From Sorex araneus (taxonomy: Eukaryota > Chordata > Mammalia > Eulipotyphla > Soricidae): a stretch of 64,000 bases of DNA. Numbering within the stretch: position 1 is the stretch's first letter; the number at the start of each line of letters is the position of its first letter. Where the stretch lies: the NCBI RefSeq assembly GCF_027595985.1, contig NC_073303.1:362875517-362939516 (forward strand), in the 5' to 3' direction. The notes under the pieces are model-generated. The model saw only the letters and a program-made list of their open reading frames with translations. It was not told the origin of the DNA and did no database searches. The translations under genes and the position numbers were made by a program. Below, one piece after another: positions 13,396-26,500 of this stretch.

Positions 13396-13790
13396 GGACA
13401 GCTTGGAAGCTGGCCCCACATGCTGGGGGACAAAGCAGCTGAGATAGAGAAGGGAACACTAAGTAAATGATGGTTGGAGGGATGACTCGGGATGGGAGAT
13501 GTGTGCTGAAAGTAGACTATGGACCAAACATGATTGCCTCTTAGTACCTGTACTGCAAACGATAAGACCCCAAACGAGAGAAAGTGTAAGAGGGAATGTG
13601 CCTGCCACAGAGGCAGGATATGGGAAGGGGTGGGGGTGGAGGGAGACATACTGGGAACATTGGTGGTAGAGAATTGGGCACTGGTGGAGGGACGGGTGCT
13701 TGATCAATGTATGACTGAAACATAATCATTAAAGTTTGTAAGTCTGTAACTGTATCTCATGGTGATTCAATAAAAGGGGGGGATAAATAA
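13396..13790 (+). mobile_element. L1 3' end (sense)
   Basis: Contains CTTGGAAGCTGGCCCCACA, GACTATGGACCAAACATGAT and the terminal ATCTCATGGTGATTCAATAA. The same blocks recur at 37.6-37.9 kb and reversed at 40.2 kb. Confidence 0.8.
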
Positions 13791-13959
13791 ATAAATGTGT
13801 AAAGGGAAGAATAGAATGAAACAGTATAGAGTATACTTGATGTAGAGTGCACATAAGCAAAAATAGATTAAGAAATTTTCATGACTTTATACCTTCAGGC
13901 CACCTGCTGACTGACTCTGTTATATCCCCAACCTGTGTTCTTCAAGTACCCTTTGAGTT

Positions 13960-14310
13960 TTGTTTTTTTTTAAATTTTATTGAATCACCGTGAGATAGTT
14001 ACAAGCTTTCATGTTTGGGTCACAATTTCACAATGATCAAACATCCATCCCTACACCAGTGCACATTCTCCACCACCAATATCCGGGTATGCCCCCTCTT
14101 TCCCACCCTCCCCCTACCTCCATGGCAGACAATATTCCCCATACTCTCTCTCTCTCTCTACTTTTGGGCATTATGGCTTGCAACACAGACACTGAGAGGT
14201 CATCATGTTTAGTCCATTATCTACTTTTGGCATGCATCTCCCATCCAACTGGTTCCTGCAGCCATCATTTTCTTAGTGATCCCTTCTCTATTCCATCTAC
14301 CCTTTGATTT
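13960..14310 (-). mobile_element. L1 3' end (antisense)
   Basis: Starts with a T-run, then TTGAATCACCGTGAGATAGT, CATTCTCCACCACCAATAT, a short (TC)n and CATGTTTAGTCCATTATC. Reverse of the copy 170 bp to its left. Confidence 0.8.
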
Positions 14311-16882
14311 TTGATGTGCTCATTCACTGGCCTTAATGCTTCTATCAACCTAAACAGTGGCTCACTCGTTTGGAGCCAGAGTTGGGGTTGTATTGTACTG
14401 CTTAACTGACCATCCTGAGAGATCACTGACAGTTTCCCAAGCGACCCTACAGTTTGGATACTCCTTGTGTGTTTATTTCCTGTGTATTTGTTTGTCTTGT
14501 TCTTGACTCTACCACCCAACCCCAATGGAATGGAGGTTGAAAGTGCCAATCCAGTTGACTTTAGACAGGAGCTTACCCTGGACAAAAATGAAGGCTTGGA
14601 CAAGGGAAGGTGGTTGTGTGTGTGTGTATGTGTGTAGAAACTATGGGCAGCACATGTTAGCTATTTGAATTATGAAAATCATGCTCCTGTAATACCAGAG
14701 AAAGGCCTCTGTCACCTAGAGTGAAACTATTTATACTTATCTAACCTACTTTACAATGCAAACTATAAGGGGCAATAGAATTGTATTTTCTTCTTCAAAA
14801 AACCCACAATTCACATCTGCATGTGACTTCATATCTGTAAGCTGAAGTTTAGACCATGTGAGTAAATAGATCTCCTTCTACCTTCAGGACTCTTCATTAA
14901 ACAGGACTTCATGGTTGTTACTGAATTTGAATTTTTCGTACTTTTCCCAGCCTTCTACCTTTCCTTAAAGGGCTCTGATGATGAAGCTTTAGTTTCTGTA
15001 TCTAAAAGACCTCCTGATTCCCATGGTGTGCCTTGTGACACAGTGATAATGGTGGGAGTCAGACGTATTTCCTGGAACAGTAATCTACTGATCTTTTCTC
15101 CCCTTTTAGATTCATAGAATCAAGAAATGACAAGACCATTAATCATTGTGCAGGAATAAACAATGTTGCTAAACTTGTCAGCCTTTTGATCCTTTCCAGA
15201 TCATTTTTTAGCCCAGTTCTGGAAAAGAAAACCTTGCCAAGGCTTTCATTTTTTTCTACAGTGTTGCATTTGCTGTGCCAAGTAGAGAAAATTGAGGTCA
15301 TATGAATTTAGGATTCAGAAAACCATGTTGTAGTAAAAGAGAAAACTAAATATAAAATATGTGTGTCATCCAATAACATATATGAGAATAATATATGTGT
15401 ATGTGTATATGGAGAGATATAAAAATAAGAAAGAATGCTTCTCTCCAAAATAAATTTATCAGCAAACTATCTCATGCCTAATTTAATATTCTGGGTTCTT
15501 TAATCTGTTGGAGACACTGAATAACTGTTTTCCCCAGTGCTAAACCTTGCATTCATTTTGCGTAGCAATTTGTAATAAATGCCACAAATCACAACTTATC
15601 AATAGCTCTTTATGAGAGAGAGAGAAAAAGAGAGAGATTGAGGACCAGTATGGGACACAATGGAATTGATCCATGTTAACTAGAATCTTCCAGTTGGATT
15701 AGAGCCTAAGAAACACCGTAGGTCGCCTCAGGCAGGTTTATATGCAAACAACATAGAACAAATTGGCTGTGCATCAGGAGTACATGGTAGGTCATGTAGT
15801 TGGCAGCTGCTGATAGTCTCATTCCACAAGTGGGAAATAACCTCATTGCAATATTTCTTTATCTCCTCTTCTTGTATCTAATTCTTCCCAATGCTATGAT
15901 GGAATTCAAGCTTCATCAAAAACTGTCTTCTCAGACTAACTGTTAACATAAAGATTATGGTTTCACATGAACTAAAGTCATAACTTCTTGGCTCACGGAT
16001 CAATTATTCTCATGCCATCTTGTAAACTTGTATTATCTTACATCTTTCTTTGACTCTCACTTGTATACATTCTCAGAGACAACATCATAATTTTTTTAAA
16101 AAAAATATTTTACCTTTGGGTCTGATACTGTATTTAGAAGATATTTAAAAGATTTGTTCAAAATGTTGCCTTTCTTTAACATTATAACCAAAAGTTGCAT
16201 GATAACAATAGTTAACAATTAAAAAAATTTTCAAGTGTGCTAAGGTATTTCTTGGCTTTATTATTTTTATTTTTTACAAGAGGCACCATCTCCTCCATTT
16301 TATTGAAAGTATTATTCTTCAGAGGAGTTTTACATGAACAATTTTGGGGACAGAAGGTGAAGAAGAGAGAGATTATAAAATAATAGGTGATAGGTTTTAA
16401 ATGAGAAAATATCATGCTACATTAACAGTACTATTTTTTAGCAAACAAAATGCTTCAGACTATGGTGCTATGCATATCTTTCAAAACAATACAATACTTT
16501 GATAGATGCTTTTAAAAAAAAGAGAGTATTCAGTGTCTAGACATCTTCCCTGAGAGTCTTACTCACTGAAGAAAGTATATGTAGTAGAAGAAATATTTTA
16601 TATCAAAGGACTCTCAAAATGTCTTCTCTCTAAAGACCATTCTCTATAGAAACAAACACCTATAACATATTTAGTAAGATTCAGCAGGATACAGTAAAAT
16701 ACTAGAAAATTTTATGTAAATAAATCCTAGCTTTTCAAATGATGCCCTACTGATTTATTGCATACCTAATTATCATGTTCCTTATCATTAATCCAAAACA
16801 TAGTTCTGACCAATCACTAACAAAATTTTGTAGAAAAAAATAAATTTATATTTATGTTATCCAACATATGCATTTTTTTCTT

Positions 16883-17059
16883 TTTTTTTTTTTTGCTTTT
16901 TGGGTCACACCCGGTGATGCACAGGGCTTACCTCTGGCTTTGCACTCAAGAATTACTCCTGGCGATGCTCAGGGGACCATATGGGATGCTGGGATTCGAA
17001 CCCGGGTTGGCCGTGTGCAAGGCAAACGCCCTACCTGCTATGCTATCGCTCCAGCTTCC
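16883..17059 (-). mobile_element. Short-type A-tailed tRNA-SINE with TSD
   Basis: Clean antisense copy: poly-T, CTTTTTGGGTCACACCCGG, CATATGGGATGCTGGGATTC, GCTATCGCTCCAGC. Flanked by TGCATTTTTTTCTT (16869) and TGCATCTTTTTCTT (17060). Confidence 0.9.
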
Positions 17060-18450
17060 TGCATCTTTTTCTTACATGTTGAAAATGCTTAGCCAGGTAA
17101 TCTAGCTGTTTTTAGATATATCCTTGGGATAATCTATTGTTGAAATTTTAATTGCTTCAGAACATCTGAAATTTTCTGGACTACTTAAGTGGGAAAATAC
17201 TTTTTTTCTCACAGAGTAAGAAGACAATCTTTTCCACTCTAGGAAAACCTTCACAGGCCCTTCCTTTGTGAAAGGATTTGACAAAGTCATAAACCAAACA
17301 TCAATCATTTTGCCAAGTTAGAGAGTGGAAATTTGGTCAAGTATTCAGTAGGGAGTGATGTCATTCCAATGCACATGATGCTGTTGCCTGTGACTCGTGC
17401 AGGTATGCTTAACATTGGCCAGGAGCTTAGTCCCTTCATAGTAATTACAACAACGTCAGGGATAAGACTGATGCAGAAGAGTTTATAACACTGGAAGAAA
17501 CAGCAAGTAACAAATTCCTTCAGTCTAAAGAAACATCTGAATTAGCAAAATTTTGCTCCTTATTAATGTCTCCCCCTTTGGGCAACCTGGAAATATACAT
17601 ATATATATGTGTGTTTGTGTGTGTACATACATATTATACACAGTTCATTCTGCATGCATGGATGTAAAATATATCCTTAGGCCCTAATATTTTCTACTTT
17701 TCTACTTCCGTAGGTCATTTCAGCTTCTCTTTAGCATCCAGTTTCTTAAACTGTTGGTCATAATCCCATACGGGGTCATATAACTGAATAAGGAGATTGT
17801 GAACATTCTGGCAATAGCGTGAAATATTTCTGAATTGAAAAGATCAAGAGTTCATTAGAAATCAACCATAGCATGAGCCCGTGATGTTTGTGGCAGCACT
17901 CATCCATGTTACCTTTCTTGGGGGAAGAGGGGTCATGAGCAGAAAGCTAAGAATCTCTACTCTAGTCATGCCTGTATCATCTTGAGCAGCTTTTTCTGTT
18001 CCTTGTGTCTCCCCTCCCCGCCAAGCACTATGCCTCTGATTGCAAAGGACAGTGTCTTTATAAAACGCTCTTATGACTCTGTATGTTCTATTATTGCTGT
18101 GACCATGGCTATTACAGGCGGCATACAGTTTGTTCCATTTTAACCGACATGAGGTAAAAGGGTTTGCACAGCTTGGAGCATCTTTCTCTCTGCTAGATTG
18201 GATGCCATCCAGTTCATGAATCATTGAATAAGCCAATAAGATCTTTTTTTAAAAGAGAGAGAGAGAGAGAGAAAGATTTGTACTGAGTGAAGCAATAGAG
18301 GTTTCCTCACTCCTAAAACTGCTCTGTACAAGTTAATTCAGAATTTAGTTGAATAGAGACTTCTAAAGCAAAATTTGTATTGTATTTGAAAGGAAACAAA
18401 GAGAAATCAACTTTAGTCAAAATGATCATTTTTTTTTTCTTTCTTTCTAG

Positions 18451-18622
18451 GCCCACCAAGACTATCACTATGTCCGAAGGAGATTATGATTATCTGATCA
18501 AACTCCTGGCACTGGGAGATTCCGGTGTGGGGAAGACGACATATCTTTATCGATATACTGACAACAAGTTCAATCCCAAATTTATCACAACAGTTGGAAT
18601 AGACTTTAGGGAAAAGCGTGTG
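18451..18622 (+). CDS. RAB27B: RAB27B exon 2 (first coding exon; CDS from 18470)
   Basis: The acceptor is a pyrimidine run ending TTTCTTTCTAG at 18450; the donor GTGAGT follows 18622. Nineteen 5'UTR bases precede ATG at 18470, which has A at -3. It encodes residues 1-51, including the P-loop GDSGVGKT and the switch I region with [10 protein letters not shown]. The N-terminus reads [10 protein letters not shown]. The open frame upstream of 18470 is intronic. Confidence 0.96.
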
Positions 18623-21600
18623 GTGAGTTTTTAAGTTTCCTGTCACCCGTGTTTCTGATCTGGCCCCTCCCCTTTATAAACTGAGAGTTAAGAAGCTGTG
18701 TGGATTGTATGGTGAAGTATCTGTCCCTTACACTTAAAATTCCAACTTGTCACTTTAGACCATTATTTCTTACTCTCTCAATTACAAATAATATTTGGCT
18801 TGGAAAAATATTGAGCGTCACAATCACTTGTCTCTAAATGTATATAGAAAAACTAATAATAAATAATTAATGGGTTTGTGGTGTGTTTTCTGTGAATTCT
18901 TAAGGAATCTTTCAAAACTTGAATTATTCAGGATCTGAAAAACATTAACTCTTGATTTGAGCTAAGTTCCTCGATAAGAATAAGTGTGTGTTTCTCTCCT
19001 CTTGAGAAAGAGGTTAAAAGAATGATTGGCAAATAGCAGGAATATGAGCTTTGTAAGTGCTTGCTGCATTTTTTATTTATGTGGGGACTCAGCCATCAAT
19101 CACTGGCTTATTATGAACAGAATGTGAGACAAATCCATCCTATTTTCCAAGATAAGGGATTTTAAGTGAGAATCACAGCCATTTCCTTCTTCCATGCTAG
19201 ACGCTAATGACAGGAGTAAGGATATTGTGACATGAGAGACGTGAAGCATAGGCACATAAGCCTAGCCAGATTGATGCCACCAAAGGTGTGTTTCATTGCC
19301 AAGTCGGCTGTGGCTTCCTTTTGATGTCACAAATGTAGTCATTCCTTGAGAACAGGGAAAGAAAAAATGAAACACTGGCTTAGCCGTAAAAACTGGCTTT
19401 CTATAATATCCTATACCTTATCTGAATGGTAAAACATGGCAGTAGACTCTTGGCAAATTGGCTTCTAACCACTCCTGCCTTCTTCCCTCCTGAATTTTCC
19501 CAACATTGTGGAAAATGTTGTGTGACTCAGTAAAAGAACACTTAACTCATATAGCTGAGCCTTTGGTTTCGATCCTTGGCACAACAAAAAAGTTTTTAAA
19601 TAACAAAATCATAGTAATAGTCAGAGCTGGTTAAAATCTTATACATTGCTTTCATAAAAGATTAAAAGTACTTGGGCCTGAGAGATAGTACAGCAGGCAA
19701 GGTACTAGGGTTGTGCATGACTAACTCAGGTTTGACTCCCGCAGCCCAGAAAGTTTCCCAAGACCCACCAAAGTGATCTCTTCGAACTGAATGAGAAGTA
19801 AGCCCAGAGTCAATTCATACATAGCCCCAAAACCAAATGAAAAAAATTCCAAATATCATAAGTGTTTTTTTCATGTAAAATTGATTTTAAATAGAAGATA
19901 CTTTGAAGTTATGTTGAGTATTGAAATAACCTGTGTAAATTTATCATGAAATTCTTTGCATACTTGACTATCTTTTTTGGAAAGTCCAATTCACAGATAA
20001 AAGGATTTTCAGATATTGTAGAGCATTTCACTTTTCTTTAATGCCTCCTTATCTATGATTTCATTTTGATTTGCAGTGAAGTGGGAAGAGATTATAGATC
20101 TCCATTTGCAAATAAGAAAATAAGACTCAGAGGTTAAACTTCGAGTTGATATTTGAACCTAGAACTTGGGTCCTAATCTAATGTTTGTTGCCTCCGTGAG
20201 GAAATGACAGAAGGTGCCTAATTTAAGTTTGCAATATGCCTAAATTGTGTTGAAAATCATACTTGCACTTGACATTTTAAAGTGAGAGTATATGTGATGC
20301 TTCTGGGAAAAAAACAGAGCAAATATTTATTCTGCACTATGAACTTTGATTATAGTAATTGAGAAACAACATGCTGGGTGAACCCAGAGAATCGGAGTGT
20401 CGACAAAATCGAAGCGGTCTCAACTGATGAGCATTGTGTCTTTCAGGTTTATAACACACAGGAACCAAATGGAACCTCAGGGAAACCATTTAAGGTGCAC
20501 CTTCAGCTGTGGGACACGGCCGGACAAGAGCGGTAAGAGTTTACCTTGTTTTTAATCTACAAATGGCTTAGGAAACGGGCTTTACGGAGAATATCCTTGT
20601 GAAGTTGAAAATTAAAGATTTCTAAGTGGACATTTGTATCCAGGAATCAATGCTAAATGATTTATAGTTATTTAGCCTCAACTAGCCTTGGTATTTGATC
20701 CAGGTCTCCAAATTCAAATTTATAAATATATTGTCGAAGCTATGTTTTTTACTGGATATTGTCTTCAATATTTCCAATGAGAAAAATATCTTTCCCCAAA
20801 TTTAAGTGAATTTAAATGGGACATGAACTTTATTATAAGCACTACAGAAGGGGGAACTGATGGAGGTGTGAATGTTATGATACCTTTCTCATATCTTTCC
20901 ATTTTTCTGCACATCCTCTCCAAGTAGGCCATTTGACTGATATTTTTTTCTCTAGCTAGTTCTCTGAACTCCAACTAAATGTATGTCTTCCTGCCTCCAA
21001 CCCCGTCTTTTACTCCTGCCTTGCTCATATCCTATCTCTTTTGTGTAACTTCAGATAACTGGAACAAAATCTGTCTTTCTTCTCAACCCCCTTCATCTCT
21101 TCTACATCCTTTACATTATTCAGTTTGCTCATTGCTTTACTCATGACCTTTTTTCTTAAAACAAACAAACAAAAAACCAGCAGCTTCACAGAAGGAAGAG
21201 ACTGTGCCTAGATTTTCAGCATCCATTTGACAAGGTGCCCATGAAAGAAAATACTTAGCTGACACTAGTCTGGATTGCTTAGAGCTGGAAGTGCTAGTCC
21301 ATTATTTGATGGAAACATTTTTCTCGGATCCAATATTTCTCCAAGTGCTGAAGATCCTATGCTAATGCAACTTTCCAATATTAGATGAAATAAAAATTGG
21401 CAATACATTGGCAGAGACGATATTTAGATGGCACGCACCTCCAATTCTATACCACATGTCTCAGAATGTTTATGCTTGTAAACACTTATGATTTTGAAAT
21501 GCATCCAAAATGTTCTCACTTTTTGCGAGTGTGAACGCCAGGAGAGGTGCTGGGCCCTCTCTGTTAGCTTTTCTGACTGTGAATTCCATTTACACACATC

Positions 21601-23426
21601 CTTCAACACTGCTGGTTCCTTTCAAGTCATCCCTCACAAGAATCTTTCTTCATATGTCAGTTTTGTTGTCACAAAGATGTATGTTTTATAGACCAATTTG
21701 ATTCATTTTTGAAGAAGTAATAGGAGAAAAATGTGGTTCCCATATGTCCTGGCACATGATATGTCAGTCTAGCATGATGGCAGGCTTCTCCCCTCTACCC
21801 CCTTTAGACAGCTGCTCGATGAAGAAAATGGGAAGTACTAGGGACATTCTTAATGACACGGAGGTTATTCATCCCTTGAGAATTTTGCATTCTGTGTTAG
21901 GAAAGGTGTTACTAGGCAACAAGATAAACAGTGCCTCACATCTTAGCGCTGTGCCAAAGACATCTGGCGCCATACCCCTATAAGATAATCATTATTGATA
22001 AAAATGACATCATGGGAAGAAGGAGGAAAAATTAGACCCTTTATGTAAACCAAAGGATACCAGGCACAGATTTAGTTCCCAGTGAAGGAGAAAGAGTTAT
22101 AAATGCGATTTTAAAATCTGAGGTCGGGTCAGGGGCTTGTATGTAGTCTTAGCTTTCCTCACCCTACTAACTCGCTAGGTAGAATAAGGCCAGTGAGTCG
22201 AGCTGGAAATTGATTCTTTTTCTCCTTGAAATGGACCTTAGGGAGAATGGTGAGAAACAAAGATCCTGGGCATAACCGTCCAGGGGATGAAAATCATCCA
22301 GAGCATGAATGGGCATCTATGTTGCTAAGGATGCAAAAATGTTTGCCCCGATGGTGTCTACACAAAAGGCACACTTTCAAGGCACTTTGTCCTGTGCTAT
22401 GAACAATGAAAAAAAGGATAGAAAAGCAAACAAAACACATAAGTGACATAAACACATTGCAGAGAAAACAGGGAACAGACTATTGTGGTAGAGGAAAGGA
22501 CATTTTTGTAAGTACAGCTAGTCCCCAAAGAAAGAGAACCAGTTAATAAAAGCACTGTAATAACTGAGAGCTTCCAGTGGTTGGTAGAAAGAAATCTATA
22601 ATAAAAAACAGTAGTAATTTCAGCATTTCATAATAATGATTATATTCTACCCCCAAAACTCTAATTTTGAAATCAATTGTCAGTAAAAAATCTCTTCTCC
22701 CTGATTTGGTATTAAAATTATTGCTTTATATTGAAATTAGCTCAAATACTTAATAATTTTACATCCTTTTCTATTCTCTGGATTTCTTTAATATGACATT
22801 TAATCAACAAATACTGTGTCCAGGGTCACAAAAAAATAATGTATAGCAAGTTAGAAGCATGGCTCCTTTCCTGGAGTTTAGAGATTTGATTGGACACTTG
22901 AAAAATAATGAATTATTGCAATATAGGCTTAGGACAGTAATGGGGGAAAGGAGTTATAGGTGGAGTCCCTAGGAGTCTATGACTCAGAAGTGGGTATGAG
23001 ATGGGATACTCGGAGAACTAATACCTCCTTTGATGCAAGTGTAAGCATTCTCATATGCAATGTGAACTTTACTCAGGATAAAGATAAAGATGATGCTTCT
23101 TACAAAGAGGCGAGATGTGTGAAAGTCCAGGGAGAGAGCTAATTTTCTCAGCACTAAGCATGTAGTAAGTAGTCAAGATGAAACTGGGTAAATAAGCACA
23201 GGTCTGCTCAGGCAGAGTTTTGACAGTTTACTAGAGTTTATCATTATCTTGAGAACAATGCGTCATCGTTAAAATGGTTACAGCAGAGGACCTATATAGG
23301 CAATGGTGAGAAATTTAGGAAGGAGAGGGTTCTATACAAAACTGGAAGAGGAGCCTTTTGACCAGACTGTTGAAGTGATACCAGTAAAGAAGAATGAGCT
23401 TAAAACTCTACTATTTGGGAGGTAGG

Positions 23427-23501
<75 letters not shown>

Positions 23502-26500
23502 AAACTGCCTGCCATAGAGGTGGGAAGGGGAATGGGTGGGAGGGAAAGTGAGGGAAACTGGGACCATTAGTGGTGGAAAATGTGCACTGGTGATGAGATG
23601 GGTGTTGGAACATCATATGACTGAAATTTAATACTTTGTAACTGTGTATCTCACTATGATTCAATTAAAAATATTTTTTAAGAACTATACTATTTGTAGA
23701 GTTGATGGGAAGGAAAGAGAAGGTCAGCGGGAGTTAATTATAAACATATACAGCAGGTGAAGAAAAAAATGTCTGTGGTATCTTAGAAGATGGTGATTCC
23801 ACTGACAAAATAAATCAAGGGAGGAGTGAGTCTTGAAAGTGTGTGCTTGGTCCTCCTTGTGTTCATTAAGTGGGATCTCTAAAAAGTCTCTGGGCATACA
23901 GTGTGAAGAACAGGAACTGTCTAGGACTTTACAATGAAGATACTCATTACACAGGTCATAAATAAGTCAAGAAAGTGGGAGATACTACAGAGCCCTCTCA
24001 AAGAGATCCACTAAGAATTCTACAAATGGGTTAAAATAGAAGACCCCCAAATTAGGAAGTCAAGTAGCTCAGTGACTGGTAGATAGCCTTCTGTATTTCA
24101 AAACTATGTTCCTTGCTAAAACCCCACTTTCGAGTACTCTTATTTATCTTTGTCAATCTAAAATCTCTGGGCCTTTTATATATTGCCTGGTTTGGCTCAC
24201 TGCTAATATTGAGATGGATCTCAGGACAACTTCAGCTTCACAGAAGACGTTGGATAAGAAGAGATGGAAGCAAAAGAGAGAAAAAGCTTACACTGTACAT
24301 AAGAGCACAAGTCTGTAGCCTCTTATTCTTCAAAGTCCTTCTGTAGAGATGATTTTGAAGACATAAAAAGGCTTTCTCTTCCAAACAACTGAGTCTCTTT
24401 TGATTTTCCCAGGTGTCCCATAATCACCTTCCTCTTCCTCCTTTCTTCAGTGTCTTCCTTCTTTTCTCTTAGACACTAGCCTAAAGATAAGTTTTATCCC
24501 CCAAATTGTGCTTTGCCAGGGTTTTCTCATCAGTATCTGTTTTTTTCCTACAAATAATTCTGGTTTCAATTTCTAATACGTTGTGGTTTTTTTCATGTAA
24601 TCATAAGTATGTATTTTCAGGGTACCACATGCCAAACTTTTTTCCTAGGCACAAACAAGAAAGATTGAAAAGTATAACTCCTGATTTTAAAGTGATTCAT
24701 GTTTTAATTATGAACCACAATTTACCCATGAGCCAACAAGAGAGAGTCAGTCAGGGTGCTGAATAAGCAAATATGTGATTGAATATTACAAACTGATATG
24801 AGCTCTACAGAACATGAAGCCAGTACACGGGGTCTTAAAAATATCTGCAACCAGAGATTCTTCTTGAGTCATCACCAGTGTTTCTGCTGGCTCTTCCAAT
24901 CTGTAGCATAACCCATAAAGGTTTCTGTGGGGGATTTCATATGTATAGGAAGGAAGTATTCTTTGCATTGTAGTTAAAATATGTTTGTAGACTAACTTTA
25001 AGAACTCTTCTCTGTATTTTCTTGGCAGATTTCGGAGCCTTACCACTGCATTTTTCAGAGACGCCATGGGTTTCTTATTAATGTTTGACCTCACCAGTCA
25101 ACAAAGCTTCTTAAATGTCAGAAACTGGATGAGTAAGTGAGACCGAATAACTTGCACTGTCTAACTGGGAACCCAAGAGCTCTATTTGGTTGTTTGATTC
25201 CCATGGGGAAGCTAGACTGGGTACTGCCGATAACTTTGAGAAGTCATGAGTTTGAGGTTTCCTGTACCGCTTTCAAAGTGGTGGAGCACTGAAGATGACT
25301 TGAAATTATATTTTTTTAGAGATTTAGAAGTCCATGTTGGTCACCAACATCTGTGCTTAAAGTCGTTGTGAGTCAAAAGCCATTAATTTCCCTTGTCCAT
25401 AAGTCTTGAGGACTTCTTACAAACAAGTAAGCTATCATATTAAATGGGCAAAGACAGAAGAACAGCAACATTTTCTGAACCTTTACACATGAGCTAACTA
25501 GGGGATTAGTTATGTGAGAAAATGTGCCAGAGTCCACCAACCACCTGAAGCAAAGGTGTTTTGTGTCAGTGAACCAGCCTATATTGAAAATATTCATGGA
25601 GTCTTAAAAACAGACAGTAAAATAATAGAAATGCTATTAACCAATGTTAACTAAGATTTTAAATGTTCAAATAATATTTTAATATATTTATAAAATATTT
25701 AATAAATTATTTAATAATATTCGGATATAAAAACTCAAAGAAAACATCTTCATTTTTCATATGATTTAGGCTAAGTATGAAGATCAAAAATAACCTAATC
25801 AGCTATTAAAGTCATGTTGACATATACTAACCCACAAGAGCAGTGTTTAGCTTTCCTTTTTTAAAGGTTGACATAATATATAAGGGGATGTTTTATTTAG
25901 CTTTTTATTTTGGTTTTGGGGTCACACGTAGCAGTGCTTAGGGGCTACTCCTGACTCTGTGCTCAGGAATTGTTCAAAGCATTGCTGAGGGACTACATGA
26001 TCAGGGGACCAAACCTGGGCCTCCCTCATGCAAAGCACATGCTCAGAAACTAAAACTATCTTTCTGGTCCTAAAATAAAATAGACAGCATTTAATTAGCA
26101 TTTTAAAATATCAAAAAAATTTTATGTTAATGGCATAGTTAGTAATTGTAAGGAGTTTCTGCTACTCTTGACATTTCTGGATATGTGGGGGGTTGCAAGG
26201 TGAGAGGGCTGTGTGTGTTCAGAGGGATTGAAAAACAACAAACCTACATCAGAATATTCCGTTTCAAGTCCATCTGGAGTGCTCATCTGACTTGGAGCAA
26301 GACCCAGAGTTCTTCATTCACAATCAAGGGCTCTGAAATCAGGCCACATCACCCTCGCTCACACACCTGCCCCATCTCTCAGTGTCATCTCAAGTCTCAC
26401 GTGGGTTTCCGGGATGCAATGCACCTTTGTCTTGAATCTCTCATGTCACAAATGATTCCCTCTGTCTGATTTCTCTTCTCTCCTTGACAGGACGTGCTAG

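Larger units (their letters stand above)
1..18450 (+). other. Probable RAB27B intron 1 (no exon found)
   Basis: Everything left of the first coding exon is non-coding as far as I can see. Open frames are short and mostly repeat-derived (SINE or L1 pieces listed separately). I found no CpG-rich promoter or recognisable exon. Assignment to intron 1 rests on knowledge that human RAB27B has a distant non-coding first exon. Confidence 0.6.
18623..20446 (+). other. RAB27B intron 2
   Basis: 1.8-kb GT-AG intron. It holds a diverged SINE at 19670-19850, an older tRNA-like fragment near 19518-19600 and a MIR fragment near 20075-20190. Nothing else is recognised. Confidence 0.85.

Noticed and set aside
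17862..18236. 124-codon minus-strand frame just before RAB27B exon 2
   Set aside because: Low-complexity-free but without any motif I recognise. Intronic, with no splice or poly(A) evidence; most likely chance.
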